64,000 nt of DNA from Gautieria morchelliformis (Eukaryota; Basidiomycota; Agaricomycetes; Gomphales; Gomphaceae), in NCBI GenBank assembly GCA_015179125.1, contig WHVA01000309.1:1-64000 (forward strand), in the 5' to 3' direction. A program made the translations under genes and the position numbers. The first letter of the stretch is position 1. Each line of letters starts with the position of its first letter. Shown in pieces: positions 46,618-56,007 of the stretch. Below the pieces are notes generated by a model. It did no database searches. It was not told where the DNA came from and saw nothing but the letters and a program-made list of their open reading frames with translations.

Positions 46618-49012
46618 CCCATGTAGATGTTGTTGATGTTGTCATCTCTGGGGTGGTCATTTGTTCTGTCTTCCCTTGGTCCATATTCGTCTAGCGTTCT
46701 CTGCCTCCCTCCTTGGTTGTGCCATCCCTCATCCCTACTGTTCACCGGCCGATTGCCTCCCCTCCGACCTTCGTGCCATCGGTTGCCCGAGTACGACACA
46801 CCTTGGTTCCGGTCATGGTGCTGTCATCTCGTACTGGCGCATTCCTCCGCTTGCCTGATCAGCTCCCCCGTGTCGGCTACCTCCGCTGCATGGTCTTGCT
46901 GCTCCCACGTCCATGGATCCTCATTGGGGTAGTACTTGTACGTGCTTTCCGGGTCTGTCCTTTCCAACCTTTGGGCTGCTATCATGAAGCTTGGGCAGGT
47001 GTGGTCCCAGGACGTGTGCCCGTGCTTGTTGCAGGTAACGCACTTGAACTTCGTCGGATCCGTCTCTTCGCACTTGGCAGTTTTGTGGGTCTCCCCACAA
47101 GTGCCGCAGATGTTTGGGCCATCGCACTCTGCCGCGGTATGTCTGACGTGGTATCTCTGGCATTTCAGGCACCTCCTGGGCTCTCCCCTCATCCTTCTAG
47201 CCCATGCCCATTTTCCAGTGATGATCAGGCCATCCCTGATGCACTGCATTTTCAGGGAGGAGAGAGCCATGGAGATGATACAGTTCACCCTGTAGCTTGA
47301 GCACATATGGACCACGACCCTCCTGAAGCAAATCTTGGTCAAAGTTGGCCCCCACAGAAGTGAATGCAAACGCAGCCTTATACTGCCTGATATTCTGGCG
47401 AAATCCTTTTGCCTCAGGGTCCTGGCCTTCTAAGAGCTGTTTCAATGGCTGAGGGGGCTCTGGCAGGTCTTCCAGCTGCACCTTTCCTTCCATACAGCAA
47501 TCACCAAACCTGGGCCGCACATTTGAGGATTTCTGCAGACGTTCTGCCCTCCAGTGTAATGCTCCACAGTCAGGGCAGGGAATAACCATGGGACCCAAAT
47601 GATGACGCTGCACATCTGCCTCAATTATTCTAGAGTGACCAAGTGGAATAGGAGGAGGAGGTCGCTGAGGATGCTGCCGAGGTACAGGGAGCGGCTGAGG
47701 AGGTGCAGGGAGCAGCTGAGGAGGTGCAGTGAGCGGCTGAGGAGGTTCAGGGAGTGGCTGGGGAGGCTGAGGAGGTGCAGGGAGCGGCTGAGGAGGTGCA
47801 GGGAGTCGCTGAAGAGGCCGCAAAAGCGCAGGGAGTAGCGGCGGCATTGGTCTTATTGCATTGGCCTGAGCACGCAATCCTGCCACTCCTGCAGAACCTA
47901 CTACAGGAGGTCTAGGAGCTGGTTGTACAGGTGCTTGCCTGTGTCTTCCCAAGGGCTGTGTTCGCGGCTTACGCTGTAGTGAACTTGGCGATCAAGTGTG
48001 CGGTTTTTTGGCTTCCATGCGTCTGTGTATCGGTTTAATCCATCTTGTCAATATGAGGGTGCCATCTGGGATTCTTGAGTCACGTTCTATCTTCCTCATA
48101 TCAGCGAAGGCTTCCGGAGAGTGACTGAGCGGACGTATTCGACGATGACCGTTAGTGCTCTGTCCTTTACTATCGATGTTGTGCTGAATTTCTCTGGGAA
48201 TTGTCTCTTGTGTTCCTGTATCCACCTTGCTCCCTGTGGGCTGCTTATGTCTAGGACTACTCCTCCATGCGCGAGCTTTTTGACCCCAAAGACCCTTTCA
48301 TTCTCGTTGCCTCGTGACTGTCCCATTCGTTCCAACGCCTCGTTGGCCTTTGCTACGATCTCCCGCTCCGTCAATTCAGCTAGGGCGTTGCTCTCTGCTG
48401 CTGGATCTTTATATATCAGTATCTGGCTCTTTCTGGCCTTCGCTCACGCTAGAGTGTTGGGGTGCGACAATGGTACATTACCTTTGAGCGCAGCCGCGTA
48501 CGTTGCTCCCACCACGCCATCTCTGCTGTTAGCTTCGCTGACTTTCTGCGTGTTGTGCGCTTTCTCTGTTGCTTGTAGAGCCTCAGATGCTGCTGCCTTT
48601 CTCCATCCGTCGCGTCCTTTGCTGACTCGAGCAGAGCGTTTATGCTGTTGAAGGCGGGTGCGAGTCCTTTTTTGACGTATTGGAGGACTGCCGTTCCCAT
48701 GTTTCTGGCAGCCTCGTCCATCATTAGGATCGCTATCGCTCTTGCACATTCTTGCATCAGCTTCAGGGTCACATTGTGCGCTAGGGATAGGAGGGTGTAG
48801 CTGAGTTGGTCGATGGAGAGGGTTTCTTCCTTCGCGAGGTAGCCATGTCTGTCCAAGAATGCTCTGGCTTGTTCCCTCGTTCGGATAGTGAAGGATGTGT
48901 CTGCTATTAGGTCTGTTCTGCTTTTTGTTCCCCCCTGCTGCGCTGTTGCTCTCGTTCAGCCGCCTTGTCCTTGTGACGTGGCAGGCGGCTGCGGGTCCAT
49001 GGTGGGCGGCAT
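46614..49012 (-). pseudogene. LINE-2 ORF1: Gag-like protein with zinc knuckles
   Basis: Starts MPPTMDPQPPATSQ. It continues with a helical region (FLDRHGYLAKEETLSIDQLS), a segment VFGVKKLAHGGVVLDISSPQ, and VIVEYVRSVT. After the inserted Helitron piece come WARRMRGEPRRCLKCQRYHV and three cysteine-histidine knuckles (CLKCQRYHVRHTAAEC, CGTCGETHKTAKC, CVTCNKHGHTSWDHTC), ending DNINNIYMG and stop. The stop overlaps the ORF2 start as ATGA at 46617-46614. Several frame breaks and the Helitron insertion make it inactive. Confidence 0.8.
47239..47953 (-). pseudogene. Helitron helicase N-terminal fragment inside LINE ORF1
   Basis: A continuous minus frame carries a proline/leucine-rich stretch (47830-47640, repeats of the type LPAPPQP), then HHLGPMVIPCPDCGALHWRA, FGDCCMEGKVQLEDLPEPP, NIRQYKAAFAFTSVGANFDQ and LQGELYHLHGSLLPE. 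This is the region just upstream of Helitron_like_N in mushroom Helitrons. LINE ORF1 reads AANTA before it and resumes IRDGLIITGKWAWARRM after it, so the insert is bounded cleanly. It has neither Helitron 5' TC nor 3' CTRR-hairpin ends, so it did not arrive as a complete Helitron. Confidence 0.8.
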
Positions 49013-50520
49013 CGTTGTTTTGCACATCTTTTTCGTGGGGAGTGTTATATGTGTAACTAGTATGTGTTTTCCGAGCTCTAACTATCTCTAATGTGTGTGT
49101 GTGCGTGGGAAAAGTGATTTTGGATATTTTGGATGTTGTGGTGCGCGTGAGAAAATTTTGTTCCCCCATATACTTCCGCACTACCTTTTCCTCTACCCCT
49201 CCTCGATACAGCACTGCTGCTGCTCCTACTCCTCCATCTATTGCCAAGCCGTCCATGTATACCTTGACCATTGCGCTGTCAGCCCTCTCCTCCTCTACTG
49301 CCTTCTTCTTGTTTTTGGGGATCTGGATCTCAAATGTGGGTGCCCACTTCGGTTCCATCAGCGTCACATCGATTGTTTCCATCCACTGAGGTTGCAGGTG
49401 GGATGCGTGCAGTGACTCATGCAGGGATGACTGGTGTCTCTTGACATACCTGCTTGAAGATTTTTTGATGTGCTTCGACAAAGGATGCTGTGTGGGTAGA
49501 GTGGTCAGTTGGACAGCTGCACGGTGTATGAATTTGGAAACTAATATCTTAAACGGTTAGCAGGTTGGCATGAGTATCTAGCATGTTGCTAGCTGTCGTT
49601 CTCATAGCACCGGTCATCGTTAGCACATCCTGTTGTTGTATTCTAGTGAGCTTGTTAATGTGTCCTTTTGTGCCTTTAGGGTGTGCGGCTTCTGGGACCA
49701 GGAACACGTCAGATGCATATAATACTTTTGGTATCACTATGGCAATGAAAAATTGTCTCATCTGCTTAGCTGCTATCCCTTTTGACATTCGTGCTAGTCT
49801 TTGGTATTTGTCTGTGAGCTTTGCCCCATTTTTCAGCGCTTAGTTGGTATGGTGTTTGAACCGAAGCTCCTGGTCAAGCATGATGGCTAGGTACTTATGC
49901 ACTTCTGTTGGCTTGATGGTCTGGTTGTCCACTGATATTGTGGGCCAGGTGGCTGGTCTGGACCCTTTTTCTCTAGTCAGGTCCTTTTCCCATCTCCTGG
50001 TGAACCCCATCAAGCTGAACTTGTCGAGTGCAAACTGGCGCTTGTGTTCTTCTGCCCATGCCAGCATGCCACGGTCTCTGCTCATGATGTCGGCCAGATT
50101 GTTGAAGGCTTCCTGAAGGTCTGCGCCCTCTGCTAGGAGTGTTGTGTCATCAACAAAGGCCACCGCGTCCTCGCTGTCACTTTCGTTTGTGATCTCTAGT
50201 ATGCCGGCATTATAGTATTGGTAAGCGATGCCAGGCAAGGGGCAGCCTTGATCCATTTCCCTCTTGACTTGATAGGCTCTGCGGGGGTTTGGTAGTCGTC
50301 ACAGCTCAATACTGTAACACGGCCTTCGACTTTGTTGTGTATCCAATTGGTGTACTCGTGCGGCATACCCCTGCCTCACATGTTGTCAATAAGCTGGTCA
50401 AGGGTGATTCTGGGGAATACCCCCTTAATGTCTAGGAACAGTGCTCCTAGAACTCTGCCTCTCCACCATGCATCCTTTGCCTTCATGATCGTGTAGTGCA
50501 GTGCATCTGTCGTAAGATAG

Positions 50521-51017
50521 AAGTCATCTTAAAGTGGCACCTTTATGTAAGCGGGCGCTTAGGTCACATGATGCGCCAAATCCTCACCTTGGGGATTTTT
50601 TTTTTCTCTTTCAGAAGGCACCTTGGTGCAATGACATGCTATAATATAATTAGTGACATTGAATCATATTACATGAATCCCTTGTCCAACTCAGACATAA
50701 TGTTTGGAGGTAAAGTACAATGGCCATGGTATTTACGGTTTGCCCAGACAGCTTGTGCCCCATTCAACCCTTTTTTGTAGGCATCTATAAAGAGAGACAA
50801 GCAACTAGTGAAGTGGATGGCATGAAAAATAGGAGCACAACCCCTGAGGCCTGAATGTGTGAACGGGGTCAAGCACAACCTGCCCAGCGGTCAAAGTGAT
50901 GACTAAGCAAGCAGCCTGCAGTGGAACTCACCTAGTGTAAGGTTGTACCTACCTAAACCCCAATTTAAGCAGTAGAAATGTAGCAAGGGCCCCAGAGCAG
51001 TTTGAAACTTTTTTCAT
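50521..51017. other. No gene recognised
   Basis: Sequence between the truncated LINE-3 5' end and an LTR-A insertion; it resumes at 52301-52398. AT-rich, no protein-like frame, no repeat identified. Confidence 0.4.
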
Positions 51018-51022
51018 GTGTC

Positions 51023-52295
51023 TGTCATGACACGTTTATTTCTCATATTCAGGTGCTCTGTCTTACCATTTGTCACTCCAACTCAGTGTTCGTTCCGATC
51101 GCCATTGTCATGTTCGGTAACCAATTCTCGCTGTTCGCAACAATGACCCTGGTTATGCCATCAACAAGCGATCGACGTCCTCGGACTAACTTAGCAGTCA
51201 TTGTTGGGCCTATCACCTCCTCTGCTCGACCCTCTTCCGATGGTGTTCTGACAATCAGATTGTCATGACCTATGTATTTCCTGCACCTTGGTACCCCCAT
51301 TCCCTCGTTCGCTACCCCTCCTCCGTGTTCGCTCGGCTTCACCTCTCCCTTCGGCCACGCCTCCCCTATGTCCTCTCCGTTCACCCTTCGCCGCATTTCG
51401 CCGAACCGCTATTCGCTGCTCGCACATTTCACCAACAAGGCACGCCATCAAACACGATCGATACCATTTACCCGGCGTAATGATTCATCACTAACCCCAT
51501 CATCTTCTTAAATCCAACCCCTTTGGGTTTTCGTATGGCCAAAGTATGTTCGCAGAGCGTTCCTTCCGTAGGTCGTGTGGGATCGACCCAGTGGACGAAG
51601 AGTCCATGCAGGGTGACATGTATGCGGGTCCCAAGACATGGTTTCGTACATAACCACCTTCACCACCTTTACTCTCCATTGTTTCATGTTCGCACTCCTC
51701 CCTCACTCTATTGTATGTTTATTCCATCTCCTTAGTATCATGACTGCGCACCCCTATCCAACCCTGACTCATGACGGCCTCTTTCCTATTGGCTGATACC
51801 GTACGAGCATTAGATATAAGTAGTTTACAATCACATGTATATTCCCCAGTTCAATTATCATACGTCGTCCATCTTGTGCAAACTTGACCTCGCTGTGATC
51901 ATCGTCTTGAGCCTCTCCTTGAAGATTTCTATCTTCGACCAGCCAAGGACTTAGGCATCACTGGTGAGTTCTCATACTTCATCTTCATTACCTTAGCCTT
52001 CAAATTACTTTCTGTGCTGTTGGCGAAGGGCTCCGAAGGAGCACCTTCGCCAGCGAAGGGACCGTCGAAACTTAGACAGCCCTTCCACGATATCTTGCAC
52101 GTTACGTCGTCAAGTGCTGCGAGATATTTCACTACGACTGTAGATAGGGCGAGCCCTGTTCGGGCAACCCCCTTGTTTCGTGAACATTCATCGGTTCACT
52201 TATTCGCCGAATGGCATACTTATTCGCACAAGTTATTCAGGCATTCGTTGTGTTCACTAATACACGATATTAACGCCTAAAAACCAATCTTGACA
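51023..52295 (+). mobile_element. LTR-A solo LTR, long form, TSD GTGTC
   Basis: Begins TGTCATGACACG and ends AACCAATCTTGACA, 1273 bp. GTGTC flanks at 51018-51022 and 52296-52300. A second TGTCATGACC start-like sequence occurs 238 bp inside (51261), and the rest from there matches the short form at 27368-28397. Fossil, no internal region. Confidence 0.9.
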
Positions 52296-52329
52296 GTGTC
52301 GTCCAAAGGTTCAAAAGGCTGACAAATAG

Positions 52330-52351
52330 GTCACGTGATGTATCACGTGAC
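52330..52351. promoter_or_regulatory. Palindrome with two CACGTG boxes
   Basis: Arms GTCACGTGAT and ATCACGTGAC are separated by GT, making a perfect 10-bp-arm inverted repeat with an E-box-type CACGTG core in each arm. It lies in the 103 bp between two LTR-A copies in opposite orientation. A regulatory role is a guess. Confidence 0.5.
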
Positions 52352-52398
52352 AGCCAAAAGAGCCCAGTGCATTTGATTGCTCTCTGTACCTGGTTGTT

Positions 52399-52802
52399 GT
52401 CAATATTGGTTTTTAGGTGTTAATATCGTATATTAGTGAACACAGTGAATGCCCGAATAGCTTGTGCAAAGAAGTGTGCTGTTTGGAAAATAAGGTGAAC
52501 CAATAAATGTTCAGAAGATAAGAGGGCTTCCCAAATGGAGCTCGCCCTATCTACAGTCATAGCGAAGTAGCCCGTAACACTTGATCATGTAACGTGCAAG
52601 GTGTCACAGCAAGGTTGTTTAAGTAGCAACAATCCTTTTGCTGGCGAAGGTGCTCCTTTGGAGCCCTTCACTGACAGCACTGATAGTAGTACAAAGGCTA
52701 AGGTAACAAAGGTGAACTATGAAAACTCACCAGTGGTGCTTAAGTCTCCCTCTGGTTGAAGATAGGAATCTACAGGAGAGGGCTCAAGACGATGGTCACA
52801 GC
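52399..52802 (-). mobile_element. LTR-A fragment, inverted
   Basis: Begins TGTCAATATTGGTTTTTAGG, the complement of the LTR-A 3' end, and continues to about 52802 where the match stops and LINE sequence starts. Only the 3' third of the LTR remains; there is no TSD. Fossil. Confidence 0.75.
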
Positions 52803-53034
52803 TGGGCTGAGTCTAAGTTGCTGTGTGAAAAGAGGTGTGCATTCTGGGGCTCATCCCATTGGGGGTGGTGGCAGCTGAAGTCCCCTAGCCAGATCATTCC
52901 CGCTGTCTGGTCCGCTTGCGTCCTGGTCCTTCCTTGTGCCTGTAAAATTGTCAGTGTGGTGTATGCCTTTTGAGTGTGCGCAGTCGCAGTAGAGGTTGAA
53001 TATAACTATGTTACCGCTGTCTGGGGTGACCTTG
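52803..53034 (-). pseudogene. LINE endonuclease fragment, left of MULE
   Basis: The minus frame reads VTPDSGNIVIFNLYCDCAHS and then, in a neighbouring frame, GDFSCHHPQWDEPQNAHLFS, the endonuclease region that in LINE-2 reads GDFNRHHPYWDE. It belongs to a third, diverged Tad-like LINE. A further piece lies across the MULE at 55845-56005. Confidence 0.7.
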
Positions 53035-55844
53035 AATCCCCACCCCGACGCTTCAACCTCCGACGGACCTCGCAGCCTGAAACTGTTCAAACGTATCTAC
53101 ATTAGATTTACTGGATGAAATAATTAAGGCAGAGAAGTATATTGACTCTGACCAATTTTATTGGTTCTAGCAGTTCAAGCTGTTGAAGATCACTTCAAAC
53201 CTTTGGTATGAATTAACCCCGACTCTAAACTACTTTGACATACACAAGCTATCCATGCAAGGTATCCCTTTCAAGATGGCGCAAACTCTCTACTGTGCTG
53301 AGCAATCGAGTCAGCCATTCCCTTGACAGCCGGTCAAAGCCATCATCTGTCTCAGCGGCTGCCCAACCCTCATGCCATCCTAATTGGCATATTTCCTCTT
53401 GGATCTTTGCCATGAGACACCTCTTCTCTTCCCGGTGATTGTTGAGATTGATAGGTTCAATTTGGTTATGGATGGGAAGGATGGCTTTATCTATGATGAT
53501 GTTGTTAGCTGTCACTCGTTGCGCAAGAAACATGTGTTTGCATGGTAAGCTTGACTGCGTGAGCCCTGCCCAGCTGCACGTCAGAATGCCACCATTCTGG
53601 ACAAGGATGTTATATTCAATGCCATCCTTTGAGAAGGATTCAACCTGAATCTATACCATTCCCTTATTACAATTAATGGTATTAATGACATGGGGAATGC
53701 CCACCTGGTCCTCAATTTGTTCCCTTACTTGAGAAACTGCTACTTCAAAGCTAAGCTGCTCAGCTGCTCGCTGGCTCTGGAATTCTATCCTGCAGGGTTG
53801 ACGGCCATTGAACCCCAGCCCAACATGAACATGTGCACACATGTAGTCAGGTTCGATGGCTTCAGCTAGGAGACGGATCATATAATCGACACGCTGCTTG
53901 TGCAATCGTCCAATGTAGTTCCTTTTCAAGTTGGCATGCCAGCTTTCAACAAAGTTATTTGTGTCAATGCCATAGTGAGCATGCTATAGTGGTGTTAATA
54001 GGTGGACTACCAGGCTAGTAGAGGAAATTTTGCCTACCTTACATCAGGCTTTAGCCCAGCATTCTTTATGGGTTACCCACTTGTGTTCCATACATACTAG
54101 CCATTGACCCTGGTCAGCCCAGTCTACCTGCAACTCTGTCCAACACTCCTGAAACTCATTTGGTGTTGCTGCTTTGAGTAATGCTGCTGTGGCCAGACAG
54201 ATATCTCTGAGTGTTTGTGCACGATCCTGTTTGGAGCGCATGTGCTTTAAGTGGATCTTTGACCAACAACACCTTAGTCCAGAATACAAAGGTTCACTAT
54301 GGCAACCATACCTTATTCTTCATATTAGTATCCCATGCTTTCCATAAGTGCCAATAGCAATAGAGTATGTGCAATTCTGAAGCTAAGAAGGCAAGGTTAA
54401 TGGCCAAGGCTTCAGTATCCAAGCAGTCAATCATAATAGTGTGAGGTTTAAAATGGCAGTTTTCATGCATCCAAATCAAGAAATACTTTAACGGAAAACT
54501 GAAAAAATGTGAGTGTGCAAGGTTAATAGTCTAGCATGAATGGACTTTACTTACTGTGATTCTAGGTTGGCAAGCATAAACGCCAATGGAACACCTTTAC
54601 CAGTGGTTCTGTCCCTTCCTACAATAGTGTATAAGAAAATCTTCTCACCGTTTTTCCCATGGCGAGTGTTATGAGTGGAATCAAGGCAAACCGTGTCGCC
54701 ATAATGAGTTATGAGCTACACGCCAGGCTAATTAATAAATGCAAGCCTATGAGAAAATAACAAACCAGTTTCTGCCATGCAGAGCACAATGAGATAGTAT
54801 ACCCTTCCCGTGCTTCTTCCCCGGGAGTCTGGTCATAAGATGCTGGCCAGGCCTTCTCTTGTAGCCGCTTTCACCAAAGATGAACACTTTCATCTGCATC
54901 ATCAGACAGGAATGTGTCGTAATGGCTTTCTGCTGCACGGCATTATAGATATCCATCGAACTAATTTTAATACTAAATGGTATCTTCTCAGCTGCGTCTG
55001 TAAGCTATCAAATAATCAGTTAATGCCTGAGTACTATAATGTGCATGAATAAGTTAACCTCAGCCAATTCGTCACTTGAGATTCGAAGCAATCCCTTGAT
55101 TGCCTTTTGATCGAAACCTTGCTCAACTTTCTCATCTAACCACTTCCGAACCTCCTTGGGGTTTCTTGAAGACCACATATCAGTTAGTGATGCTGGGTCT
55201 TTGTTTTCCAGCATTCATGTAATTAATGACAAGTCATTTTCATGTAATTTGCGATATCATTGCACTCACTGTGTCCAGTATGTGTCCAATGGTATTCAAT
55301 TTGCACGTTACTCGAACCTGGTGTCTGTGAGATATATATCTTCGCCTTGCAGTCACACTTGAAACTAGAGTCTCGCTTCTGTCGTTTCCTTGGACTCAAG
55401 TTTTCATCACGACGATCATGGTAGTGACCCATGTGATCACATTCATACGTATTCCTCCACACATATTTGCATTTCCTCTTTGCTCCCGGAGCTAATGGCC
55501 TGTATTTAGTCTCATTGTGGAAATTTCTGAGGCTGACGTACTGGACACATAACACTTTGTCAGTCACCAGTTAGTACTCCTGCATTGTGAACGAAGCCAG
55601 TCCTGCCAGGCATTTATTGATAAATCAACACGGTGTGGGTACTTGGGAATTCTTCAGGTTTGAGTAGACACTGTATGGCCAGGTTAATTGACTCTGTGCT
55701 CATTTTTGAAGCAGCGACTGTGAGAATCGGTTGAGTGTGCATAAAATAAAAAACCTATTTGTTGATCTTTGTACACTAGCTGGTTAGTGAAGGCTTGTGG
55801 GTGGTGAGGGGTCTGTCGGAGTCTGAAGGGTCCGGGTGGGGATT
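53035..55844 (-). mobile_element. Mutator-like element (MULE) with inverted ends
   Basis: Left end AATCCCCACCCCGACGC; right end, complemented, AATCCCCACCCGGACCC. Similarity continues through CTTCA and CTCCGAC(G/A)GACC for about 36 bp. The ends bracket an intron-containing transposase gene. LINE endonuclease pieces lie directly outside both ends, as if inserted into one. The flanking bases suggest but do not prove a TSD. Confidence 0.7.
53249..55567 (-). CDS. MULE transposase (FAR1-type finger, DDE, SWIM)
   Basis: Minus-strand exons in order: zinc finger (55567-55223: WRNTYECDHMGHYHDRR, FKCDCKAKIYIS); helical segment (WSSRNPKEVRKWLDEKVEQG); DDE core with first Asp in DTVCLDSTHNTRHGKNG (about 54700-54650), second Asp in IMIDCLDTEALAINLAF (54440-54390), CYWHLWKAW, and the catalytic Glu in TNNFVESWHANLKRNYIG (53970-53920); then a SWIM finger, CSWAGLTQSSLPCKHMFLAQ (53560-53520). 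Introns of 50-90 nt fit between the blocks. One block ends INCNKGMV and stop, which could be removed by a 39-nt intron ending TATAG (about 53690-53652) or may be a true stop. The triad is complete, so this may be a recently active element. The exact start codon is uncertain. Confidence 0.75.
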
Positions 55845-56007
55845 TAAGACTTTCCCGCTGTCTGTTTTAACTCTGACTCCTGTCACATCTGGATGTCCCA
55901 CATCGATTGCTGCCCAGGCGTCTTTCACTATTCTTTTGTTGACTAGTGTCATGGACCTGGTGCACTTCTCCTTTTTATTGTAGTGGGTGTCTGGGTATAT
56001 TGCATAC
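55845..56007 (-). pseudogene. LINE endonuclease fragment, right of MULE
   Basis: The minus frame reads RSMTLVNKRIVKDAWAAIDV, then GHPDVTGVRVKTDSGKV. It is the same endonuclease region that LINE-2 has as RSMILVNKRMATSEWTAIDV. It ends at the MULE on one side and at an LTR-A start on the other. Confidence 0.75.

Larger units (their letters stand above)
41951..49163 (-). mobile_element. Full-length Tad-like LINE (LINE-2), TSD CCCCRTATAC
   Basis: A near full-length non-LTR retrotransposon: 5' region from 49163, ORF1 (about 49012-46614), ORF2 (46617-42183), 3' UTR and poly(A) tail (T18 on the plus strand at 41952-41969). Flanked by CCCCGTATAC (41941-41950) and CCCCATATAC (49164-49173), one mismatch. 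Both flanks belong to the RNase H domain of LINE-3, which reads through once LINE-2 is removed. It is itself split by a Helitron fragment (47239-47953) and a solo LTR (45429-45907). Without them it is about 6.0 kb. Confidence 0.9.
40888..50520 (-). mobile_element. Older Tad-like LINE (LINE-3), split by LINE-2
   Basis: Two pieces, 50520-49164 and 41950-40888, form one 5'-truncated LINE on the minus strand. The first piece has RT (ALFLDIKGVFP, MDQGCPLPGIAYQYYNA, AVAFVDDTTLLAEGAD) and the RNase H start VKVYMDGLAIDGGVGAAAVL. The second resumes RNase H at DEHTVFEAELLGAAMGAKLL, then IAVRWVPGHAGVKGNKCADE, and ends with a zinc-binding tail CKACLSSDKTVHHYLLQC. The 3' terminus is an A-rich run near 40888-40917. 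Stops and frameshifts interrupt the RT (for example between 49840 and 49790), so it is dead. Confidence 0.85.

Noticed and set aside
53026-55853. 9-bp TSD for the MULE
   Set aside because: Flanks AAAGTCTTA and CAAGGTCAC share too few positions. The neighbouring LINE pieces overlap by more than a TSD, so the original target is unclear.
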